Shown here one piece after another: positions 1 through 5,163 of a DNA stretch of 8,263 nucleotides. Location of the stretch: the NCBI GenBank assembly GCA_003456035.1, contig DMPJ01000338.1, forward strand, positions 1 to 8,263, given 5' to 3'. A model generated the notes under the pieces. The model was given only the letters and a program-made list of their open reading frames with translations. It searched no databases and had not been told where the DNA came from. How positions within the stretch are numbered: position 1 is the stretch's first letter; every line of letters begins with the position of its first letter. This DNA is from Planktothrix sp. UBA8402 (GTDB lineage: Bacteria; Cyanobacteriota; Cyanobacteriia; Cyanobacteriales; Microcoleaceae). The position numbers were made by a program, and so were the translations under genes.

Positions 1-303
1 ATAAATCACCTTTCCTTTTTCCATGATTTCTCGCAGAAAAAAATCATTCCACACCAGGCGTTGCTCTACTTCTACAGGAGTTCTGACTAACAAATCTATC
101 GCAAACTTGGGCTGAATTTTATTTAAAATTTCCCAAGTTTTGCGAAAACTGCTTCCCTTGTATGGCAAAATTACTAATAAATCTACATCGGAGTCATCTT
201 GGGGGTTTCCATAAGCATAGGAGCCAAATAAAATGATTTTGTGGGGCTGAAATTCATTAGCGATTGCTTGACTGAATTGCATAATTGTTTCCTTTTCGAT
301 CAT
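1..303 (-). CDS. MNT-type nucleotidyltransferase domain protein (MntA-like), 3' end cut by window edge
   Basis: The frame starts at ATG 303-301 and stays open for 101 codons to base 1 with no stop, so the C-terminus lies outside the window. An AGGAGAG ribosome binding site (320-314) sits 10 nt before the ATG. The protein shows the minimal nucleotidyltransferase signature: G27-S28, ten residues, then D39-x-D41, followed by a third acidic residue, D70, in a hydrophobic strand (AIDLLV). These are the metal-binding carboxylates of the polymerase-beta-like fold. In this family, small stand-alone proteins with exact GSX10DXD spacing are often MntA antitoxins, which AMPylate and silence a HEPN-domain RNase encoded next door. 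The homologues I recall are about 100-110 residues, so little is missing. The partner would lie downstream, beyond base 1, and is not visible. The gene follows hflX on the same strand after 74 bp that contain a strong hairpin. The fold is near certain; the antitoxin role is inference. Confidence 0.9.
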   Translation of the reverse strand, partial: MIEKETIMQFSQAIANEFQPHKIILFGSYAYGNPQDDSDVDLLVILPYKGSSFRKTWEILNKIQPKFAIDLLVRTPVEVEQRLVWNDFFLREIMEKGKVIY

Positions 304-313
304 TTTCAATAAG

Positions 314-320
314 CTCTCCT
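314..320 (-). promoter_or_regulatory. Ribosome binding site of the MNT gene
   Basis: AGGAGAG on the minus strand, 10 nt before ATG 303-301. It is the clearest Shine-Dalgarno sequence on the minus strand here and supports this ATG over the TTG two codons upstream. Confidence 0.6.
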
Positions 321-332
321 TTAGTTTTGTTG

Positions 333-368
333 AGAAACCGGGTTTCTTTTCTTAGAAACCCGGTTTCT
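333..368. repeat. Perfect 15-bp inverted repeat made of two palindromic units
   Basis: Unit 1 (333-347) is AGAAACCGGGTTTCT and unit 2 (354-368) is AGAAACCCGGTTTCT. Each is nearly self-complementary (7-bp arms around one central base), and each is the exact reverse complement of the other. They are separated by 6 nt (348-353). The RNA can fold as one 15-bp hairpin with a 6-nt loop or as two small 7-bp hairpins. It lies 9 bp past the hflX stop and about 30 bp before the MNT start. On the minus strand no U-run follows, so a classical intrinsic terminator is not supported. On the plus strand a short TTTT follows. A dispersed REP/MITE-like element or an mRNA-processing or attenuating hairpin is more likely. 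From memory, this palindrome is repeated in Planktothrix-like genomes, but I cannot verify that here. Confidence 0.85.
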
Positions 369-377
369 TTTCCGATA

Positions 378-2111
378 TTAACGATTAGAAACTGCATAAT
401 GGACTAACGCCACCATGCGTTGTCTTAGAGTTTCTAATCCTAACCCTTTAGAAGCGGAAATATAAACCGCTTGGGGATATTTTTCTTGCGCTAATCGTAA
501 ATTCTCTCCATCGGTTTGATCGATTTTATTAAACGCTAATAATGCCGGGCCAGGAGTAACAGGCATTTCCCTTAAAATCTGCATCACTGACTCAATTTGA
601 CTTTCCCAGGCGGGATGGGATAAATCAACCAAATGAATTAACGCATCCGCATCCGACACCTCCTCTAAAGTAGCTCGAAAAGCATCAACTAAAGGAGGTG
701 GCAATTCATGGATAAATCCCACCGTATCGGTAATTACCAGATTTAAAAGCTCCTCCGTCGTCGTGTCAGGAATATCTAAACGGCGAGTCGTGGGGTCGAG
801 GGTGGCAAACAGTTGGTCAGCCGTATAGACTTCTGACTGGGTTAAAACGTTTAATAACGTTGACTTTCCGGCGTTGGTATAGCCCACTAACGCTAAGGTA
901 GGAACCTCTTGAGCTTGACGATTTTGGCGCAGACGAGAACGATGGGCTTGCAGTTGATTGACTTCCTGCTGTAGCCGCGAGATCCGCCGTTGGATGGCCC
1001 GCCGTTCCGTTTCTAATTTTGTTTCTCCTGGCCCTCTAGTCCCAATTCCACCCCCTAAGCGAGACATAGCCTGACCTCGACCTGTTAACCGGGGTAAACT
1101 ATATTCTAGTTGGGCCAATTCCACCTGTAATTTTCCCGCCCCCGACTGGGCGCGTTGAGCAAAAATATCGAGGATGACTTCGGTTCTGTCTACAACTCTT
1201 AACCCAATTTGGGTTTCTAGGTTACGAACTTGGGCGGGGGATAAGTCGCGGTCAAATACAATTAAATTAGCTCCGATGGTTTGGGCAACCAAGGCAATTT
1301 CCTGGACTTTACCCTCTCCGACAACAGTTTGGGGGTGAGGGTGCGATCGCTTTTGCCGTAGAGTTTGTAACACTTGGCCCCCGGCGGTATCGACTAAACG
1401 CACCAATTCCGTTAACCCATCTTCAAACCGTTGGGGAGATGTCTTCTCAGTTTTCACCCCGACTAACAGCACTTTATCCTGACTAGAATCGACTTCCCTG
1501 GCCACAAATTCCCGTTCAAATTCCGTCTCTAGTTCGTTGACTAAATCGAGAAAATCCTGTTGTGATAGGGCATCCAGACTCATGGGTAACGACAAATAAT
1601 AAGGAATGGCAGAAAAACCGTTATCAATTTGTTGATTCTTAGTCGTATCCATTTCTGGAACAAGGTGAGCCAGATAAGTATCTTTAATATAGCCCGTTTC
1701 ACCGCCTCCCCGTCGCTGAAAACCGCTTCCGGTTAAGGTGAGAACCACGAGAACGTCTAACCGTTGAATTGCCATTGCGGTCAGGGCTGCTTCTTTGGGG
1801 GCTTCTGGGGTGGTTTGGGTGGCAATACAGCGAATTCCACTCAGGCGTCCATTCCCATAACGGGGCAGTTCTAAGGGGGGAATTTGCGTCTGGCGCGGGG
1901 TTCCGACTCCCACCCGCATCACTTGTCCCCGACGGTTGATATAGGCGCACAGGGGCTGATCGAGTTCTGTACTAATTGCAGCTAGTCGCTGGGCAAATTC
2001 TACGGTTGTGATCAAATCGCCGGGTAATCGTTGATGATACAGGCTTTGCAACCGTTTAAGCTGACTGGCTTTTAGACCTTGTAGTTGACCATAAATCGTT
2101 TCGATAGGCAC
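378..2111 (-). CDS. hflX: GTPase HflX, long cyanobacterial/clostridial-type form (577 aa)
   Basis: HflX is a cytosolic GTPase of the Obg-HflX group that binds the large ribosomal subunit and splits stalled or stressed ribosomes. The G domain is complete: G1 GYTNAGKST (410-418), TLDPT with the G2 threonine near 441, G3 DTVGF (462-466), G4 NKID (528-531) and G5 SAS (552-554). Before it lie the HflX N-terminal domain (about 212-345, beginning DKVLLVGV), the glycine-rich family loop (352-364, GGGIGTRGPGETK) and a helical segment (365-400). Residues 1-210 are an extra N-terminal domain absent from the roughly 426-aa E. coli protein but, as I recall, present in clostridial and cyanobacterial forms. 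The start is GTG (2111-2109): an in-frame TAA lies at 2117-2115, and no earlier start is possible. AGGA sits 12 nt upstream and GGAGG further off. The gene is probably transcribed on its own, 207 bp after the ABC gene. No key residue is missing. Confidence 0.96.
   Translation of the reverse strand: MPIETIYGQLQGLKASQLKRLQSLYHQRLPGDLITTVEFAQRLAAISTELDQPLCAYINRRGQVMRVGVGTPRQTQIPPLELPRYGNGRLSGIRCIATQTTPEAPKEAALTAMAIQRLDVLVVLTLTGSGFQRRGGGETGYIKDTYLAHLVPEMDTTKNQQIDNGFSAIPYYLSLPMSLDALSQQDFLDLVNELETEFEREFVAREVDSSQDKVLLVGVKTEKTSPQRFEDGLTELVRLVDTAGGQVLQTLRQKRSHPHPQTVVGEGKVQEIALVAQTIGANLIVFDRDLSPAQVRNLETQIGLRVVDRTEVILDIFAQRAQSGAGKLQVELAQLEYSLPRLTGRGQAMSRLGGGIGTRGPGETKLETERRAIQRRISRLQQEVNQLQAHRSRLRQNRQAQEVPTLALVGYTNAGKSTLLNVLTQSEVYTADQLFATLDPTTRRLDIPDTTTEELLNLVITDTVGFIHELPPPLVDAFRATLEEVSDADALIHLVDLSHPAWESQIESVMQILREMPVTPGPALLAFNKIDQTDGENLRLAQEKYPQAVYISASKGLGLETLRQRMVALVHYAVSNR
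1343..1350. repeat. HIP1 octamer
   Basis: GCGATCGC inside hflX. This palindrome is strongly over-represented in many cyanobacterial genomes and supports the taxonomic reading. Confidence 0.9.
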
Positions 2112-2114
2112 GTT

Positions 2115-2144
2115 TTACCAGTTTCCTGGCCCTCCATAAATCAT
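2115..2144 (-). other. Nine-codon upstream reading frame before hflX
   Basis: ATG at 2144-2142 opens a 9-codon frame, MIYGGPGNW, ending with TAA 2117-2115, only 3 nt before the GTG of hflX and in the same frame. Its codons overlap the GGAGG and AGGA sequences used as the presumed hflX ribosome binding site. It could be a translated leader that couples to hflX, or chance. No ribosome binding site of its own is evident. Confidence 0.25.
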
Positions 2145-2216
2145 CAACTTTGGTTTAATTATTTGTCCTTTGTTCACTTAGTTTTAGTGCGGTCGGACTT
2201 TCCTTTAACTAATTAA

Positions 2217-2246
2217 ATTCTAGCCAAAATAATTCAATATTGTCTG
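2217..2246 (-). promoter_or_regulatory. Weak candidate sigma-70 promoter for hflX
   Basis: On the minus strand, CAGACA (2246-2241; 4/6 match to TTGACA) lies 18 nt from TAGAAT (2222-2217; 5/6 match to TATAAT). Transcription would begin about 100 nt before the GTG of hflX. The region is AT-rich, so a chance match is quite possible. Confidence 0.25.
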
Positions 2247-2296
2247 TTTTTGGGAGATGGATTTATTAGCTCCCCTGGCACCTAGACTAAATATAG

Positions 2297-2311
2297 TTTA
2301 TCTAAGATAAA
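2297..2311. repeat. Small AT-rich palindrome just after the ABC gene
   Basis: TTTATC-TAA-GATAAA forms 6-bp arms with a 3-nt loop, 7 bp past the stop codon of the ABC ATPase gene. It could help end or protect that transcript, but the stem is weak and no U-run follows on the minus strand, so I do not call it a terminator. The rest of the 2112-2318 gap shows only the weak hflX promoter candidate and the short upstream frame. Confidence 0.3.
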
Positions 2312-2318
2312 ATCTTGA

Positions 2319-4472
2319 TTAAATAAGATGACAAGCTACAGAATGATTGGAACTGATATCTCTTAATCGGGGTTCTTCCAGCCGACATTCTTCCATAACA
2401 GAGGGACAACGACTACAAAATCGACATCCCCTTGGGGGGTTTATGGGACTAGGAACTTCTCCGGTTAATAAAATCCGTTGTCGTTTGGCTTCTAATTCCG
2501 GGTCAGGAATGGGTACGGCGGATAATAGGGCTTGAGTATAGGGATGGAGAGGATTTTCATACAAAGAAATCCTATCTGAAAGTTCAACAATTTTGCCCAA
2601 ATACATAACTGCAACTCGGTCAGAAATATGGCGAACTATACTTAAATCATGGGCGATAAAAAGATAAGTTAAACCTAAATTTTGCTGTAGGTTTTGCATT
2701 AAATTAATCACTTGGGCTTGAATGGAAACATCCAAAGCCGCAATAGGTTCATCACAAACGATAAAATCGGGATTCATCGCTAAGGCTCTAGCAATACCAA
2801 TCCTTTGTTGTTGTCCTCCTGAAAATTCATGGGGATAACGACGCATTAAATCAGGATTTAATCCCACTCTTTCTAATAAATAAGCCACGCGATCGCATTT
2901 TTCCTGAAAATTATTTCCCACTTGATGAATAATTAAAGGTTCCATTACCGCGTCCCCAATGCTAATTCTAGGGTCAAGAGAACTAAAAGGATCTTGAAAG
3001 ATAATCTGCATATTCCGCCGCACCCAACGCATTTTATGATTAAATTGTTGTTGATTTCGATAATTTTTAATTCCACTAAATATAGCTGTTTCTAAATAAG
3101 GTGCAGTAATATCTTGACCTTCAAATAATACCTGACCACTCAAGGGCTTAATTAGTTGTAAAATCGCTCTGGCTAAGGTACTTTTTCCACAGCCTGATTC
3201 TCCCACTAATCCTAGGGTTTCCCCTGGATATACCTCAAAAGAAATATCATTAACCGCCATAAATAACCGTTTGGTTTTAGCCAATACTCCGGGTATTTTA
3301 AAACCAACGCTTAAATTTTTAACTGCTAAAATCGGATTGTCCGATGGTAGACTCGATAAAAATGATTTAGAATTTAAAGCAATATTAGAAATATTATTAT
3401 AAATTTTATTAGTTTCTGATTGAGGTTTTTCTCTAATTTCTTTTTCTCCATTTTCTAAGGTAACAACTTCCATAAAATCAGCCACCGTTGGTAATCGTAC
3501 CGCCGGGTTATCTAAGGTAGGACGACAAGCTAATAATCCTTTAGTATAGGGATTTTGAGGGGCTGTAAAAATTTGCTTAATAGTTCCTGACTCGACTATT
3601 TTTCCTTGGAACATTACCGCCACTTGGTCAGCAATTTGAGCAACAATTCCCAAATCATGGGTAATAAAAATCATCGCCATTCCTCGATATTCTTGTAACT
3701 CTTGAAGTAACTCTAATATTGTTGCTTGTACCGTCACATCTAAGGCCGTTGTCGGTTCATCCGCAATTAATAATATCGGGTTACAAGAAATTGCCATAGC
3801 AATCATTACCCGTTGTAATTGTCCCCCCGATAATTCATGGGGATATCGATCTAACATAGCTCGTTTTTGAGCATTAACTTGTTGAATTACTTCCCGTTTT
3901 CTGGTGCGTTTATCTTGTAATTCCTGGGTAGAACGGGATGTTGACTGATGGTTTTGTTCTTCTAATGCTTGCTGCATTAATTGATCATCACTGGGGAGTA
4001 ATTTCACTTCCTGTAATAACGATGCGGCTTTCCACATCGCCTGTTTTGGGGATATCTGTTGATGCTGAATAATAGCTTCTGTTAACTGAAACCCAATGGT
4101 AAATACCGGGTTCAGGGAGGTCATTGGTTCCTGAAAAATCATGGAAATTTGACCGCCGCGATAGGTTTGTTTTTGAGTTGATGAAAGTTGTAATAAATTA
4201 ACAGGTTGGGAATAGGGGTTATAGTCTTCAGATTCGGGAATTTGAAACCAAACTTCTCCATCAACTTGAGTAGTTGCGGTCGAAAGTAACCCCATAATTG
4301 CTAATGCTGTCACAGATTTTCCTGAACCGGACTCGCCTACAATTCCCAGGGTTTGTCCCCGTCCGACCTGGAAGGAAATGTCATCAACGGCGGTAAGCGT
4401 CCGTTCGTCGGTTTCAAACTCAACCCGCAGATTATTCACGTTCAGGACAGCATATTGCATGGAAGTTACCAT
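2319..4472 (-). CDS. Fused two-domain ABC transporter ATPase, peptide/glutathione import type (DppD-DppF/GsiA-like, 717 aa)
   Basis: One chain carries two complete nucleotide-binding domains of the dipeptide/oligopeptide/nickel family, which would power a membrane permease pair. Domain 1: Walker A GESGSGKS (46-53), Q-loop Q114, signature LSGGQ (214-218), Walker B ending D238-E239, switch H272. Domain 2: Walker A GESGCGKS (424-431), Q493, signature FSGGQ (550-554), Walker B D574-E575, H608. The oligopeptide-family C-terminal tail after domain 2 has clustered cysteines C683, C686, C689, C696 and C714, which in DppD-like proteins can hold an iron-sulfur cluster; the end of domain 1 lacks this cluster. 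The chain is about 100 residues longer than E. coli GsiA (about 620 aa). The extra length comes from a charged, Gln-rich segment in domain 1 (about 157-204) and a polar linker (about 330-378). The start is ATG 4472-4470, with TAG directly upstream; a second ATG follows at codon 5, and neither has a clear ribosome binding site. No permease or binding-protein gene is present here, so the substrate is unknown. Confidence 0.93.
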   Translation of the reverse strand: MVTSMQYAVLNVNNLRVEFETDERTLTAVDDISFQVGRGQTLGIVGESGSGKSVTALAIMGLLSTATTQVDGEVWFQIPESEDYNPYSQPVNLLQLSSTQKQTYRGGQISMIFQEPMTSLNPVFTIGFQLTEAIIQHQQISPKQAMWKAASLLQEVKLLPSDDQLMQQALEEQNHQSTSRSTQELQDKRTRKREVIQQVNAQKRAMLDRYPHELSGGQLQRVMIAMAISCNPILLIADEPTTALDVTVQATILELLQELQEYRGMAMIFITHDLGIVAQIADQVAVMFQGKIVESGTIKQIFTAPQNPYTKGLLACRPTLDNPAVRLPTVADFMEVVTLENGEKEIREKPQSETNKIYNNISNIALNSKSFLSSLPSDNPILAVKNLSVGFKIPGVLAKTKRLFMAVNDISFEVYPGETLGLVGESGCGKSTLARAILQLIKPLSGQVLFEGQDITAPYLETAIFSGIKNYRNQQQFNHKMRWVRRNMQIIFQDPFSSLDPRISIGDAVMEPLIIHQVGNNFQEKCDRVAYLLERVGLNPDLMRRYPHEFSGGQQQRIGIARALAMNPDFIVCDEPIAALDVSIQAQVINLMQNLQQNLGLTYLFIAHDLSIVRHISDRVAVMYLGKIVELSDRISLYENPLHPYTQALLSAVPIPDPELEAKRQRILLTGEVPSPINPPRGCRFCSRCPSVMEECRLEEPRLRDISSNHSVACHLI
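2889..2896. repeat. HIP1 octamer
   Basis: GCGATCGC inside domain 2 of the ABC ATPase gene. Confidence 0.9.
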
Positions 4473-4547
4473 CTACATATATATGAATCAATTTAACAGA
4501 ATATGGGAAAATAGGGGATAGAATGGCGTCGCACTAACCCGAAAGGA

Positions 4548-4561
4548 TTGCATCAATGCTA
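4548..4561. promoter_or_regulatory. Candidate small operator or promoter element upstream of hicB
   Basis: TTGCAT-CA-ATGCTA contains a perfect 4-bp inverted repeat (GCAT/ATGC, spacer CA) with partly matching flanks; TTGCAT also resembles a -35 box. HicBA operons are usually autoregulated through short inverted repeats upstream of the first gene. The match is short and could be chance. No convincing -10 at the right spacing accompanies it; TATATAAA at 4595-4602 is an alternative -10 without a matching -35. The opposite side of this gap, next to the ABC start, holds the palindrome CATATATATG (4476-4485). Confidence 0.2.
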
Positions 4562-4663
4562 AAATACGAAAATAGAAAAGCTGAATATCAAGGTTATATA
4601 AAGTAATTTGGGGTCGGTAATTATCCTGAAGTAGAGTTCAAGTCATTATTAGGGAAACTTTAA
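4556..4663 (+). pseudogene. Possible decayed short reading frame upstream of hicB
   Basis: From ATG 4556-4558 a 16-codon frame runs to TAA 4604-4606. The same frame then stays open for 18 more codons to TAA 4661-4663, directly abutting the hicB ATG. The two halves read MLKYENRKAEYQGYIK and FGVGNYPEVEFKSLLGKL, with mixed charged and hydrophobic residues that look protein-like. A single CAA-to-TAA change would turn one 35-codon gene into this arrangement. I recognise no family. It may be the remnant of a gene preceding hicB, or simply an untranslated leader. Confidence 0.25.
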
Positions 4664-4909
4664 ATGATGTTAACAGATTATATTGACGCAGCCATGAATC
4701 GGGCAAAATATGAGATATTAGATGATGGGATATTTTATGGAGAAATACCCGACTGTCAGGGAGTTTGGAGTAGTGGTAAAACCTTAGAACAATGTCGAGA
4801 AAATTTACAAGATGCGTTAGAAGGATGGATCATTTTAGGGTTACGTTTGGGTCATCAATTACCAATTTTAGACTATATTAACTTAAACATTGAAAACGAG
4901 GTTGCTTAA
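4664..4909 (+). CDS. hicB: HicB family antitoxin (81 aa)
   Basis: HicB neutralises the HicA mRNA-cleaving toxin by direct binding and usually represses its own operon. The protein shows the HicB fold pattern, a partial RNase H-like domain: KYEILDDGIFYGEIPD (15-30) followed by CQGVWSSGKTLEQCRENL and DALEGWI (31-56), the typical strand-strand-helix with an E-x-P-x-x-x-G-V turn. After residue 57 only a short tail remains, with no recognisable helix-turn-helix or ribbon-helix-helix. It is therefore the short class, and DNA binding cannot be assigned from the sequence. Two ATG codons are in tandem (4664 and 4667); AGGGA (4651-4655) lies 8 nt before the first. The stop TAA (4907-4909) shares its last A with the hicA start, so the two are translationally coupled. 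The gene is divergent from the ABC gene across 191 bp. Confidence 0.93.
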   Translation: MMLTDYIDAAMNRAKYEILDDGIFYGEIPDCQGVWSSGKTLEQCRENLQDALEGWIILGLRLGHQLPILDYINLNIENEVA

Positions 4910-5127
4910 TGCCACCATTTTCTGCGATTAAATGGAAAGATTTTGTGCGTTATTTGAAACTAGCTGGTTTTCAAGGGCCATATCCTGGGGGAAAACATCA
5001 ATATATGATTAAGGATGAAGTCAGGTTAACTATTCCTAATCCCCATCAAGGTGATATTAGTAAAAATTTACTGAGTCGGCTGTTACGTCAGGCGAATATT
5101 AGCCGAGATGAATGGGAAAAACTATAG
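4909..5127 (+). CDS. hicA: HicA family toxin, dsRBD-like mRNA interferase (72 aa)
   Basis: HicA is a small ribosome-independent RNase with a double-stranded-RNA-binding-like fold that cleaves mRNA when freed from HicB. Family features: the N-terminal helix (about 8-20, WKDFVRYLKLAGF), the catalytic histidine H30 in PGGKHQYM (the GSH-motif position of HicA), a beta strand VRLTIP (38-43), then PNPHQGDI and a C-terminal helix (LLSRLLRQANIS, 54-65). The length is normal and the catalytic histidine is present, so the toxin looks functional. ATG 4909-4911 overlaps the hicB stop by one base; GAGG (4898-4901) lies 7 nt upstream inside hicB. It ends with tandem in-frame stops, TAG 5125-5127 and TAA 5128-5130. 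The antitoxin-first order is the reverse of the E. coli hicAB operon but common elsewhere. It converges on the restriction-modification gene after 36 bp. Confidence 0.94.
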   Translation: MPPFSAIKWKDFVRYLKLAGFQGPYPGGKHQYMIKDEVRLTIPNPHQGDISKNLLSRLLRQANISRDEWEKL

Positions 5128-5139
5128 TAAGAGGAGAAA

Positions 5140-5157
5140 ATGAGAGGAAGTGAATAA
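5140..5157 (+). other. Five-codon mini frame with a strong ribosome binding site after hicA
   Basis: AGAGGAGA (5130-5137) is followed at close range by ATG 5140-5142 and a five-codon frame, MRGSE, ending at TAA 5155-5157, just before the 3' end of the convergent restriction gene. The translation signal is better than that of hicB. It may be the stub of a third gene cut off at the junction with the restriction gene, or chance in purine-rich DNA. The 36-bp gap has no terminator-like hairpin for either gene. Confidence 0.2.
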
Positions 5158-5163
5158 TCTTTT

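Noticed and set aside
333..368. Intrinsic terminator of hflX
   Set aside because: The hairpin is strong, but in the direction of hflX transcription it is followed by an A/C-rich sequence rather than a U-run.
333..368. CRISPR array
   Set aside because: Only two palindromic units separated by 6 nt; there are no spacers of CRISPR length and no cas genes.
1699..1950. 83-codon minus-strand frame inside hflX
   Set aside because: It overlaps hflX in another frame on the same strand; its Pro/Arg/Ser-rich composition is typical of an out-of-frame shadow.
2241..2280. Terminator from GGGAG...CTCCC on either strand
   Set aside because: Only a 5-bp stem around a 13-nt loop. On the plus strand the T-run precedes the stem, and on the minus strand it is followed by A residues.
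2347..2535. 62-codon plus-strand frame opposite the ABC gene end
   Set aside because: It is antisense to the conserved cysteine-rich tail of the ABC ATPase and has no domain pattern or ribosome binding site.
4473..4663. NtcA-type site (GTA-N8-TAC) in the divergent ABC/hicB gap
   Set aside because: GTA occurs, but no TAC lies at the required spacing.
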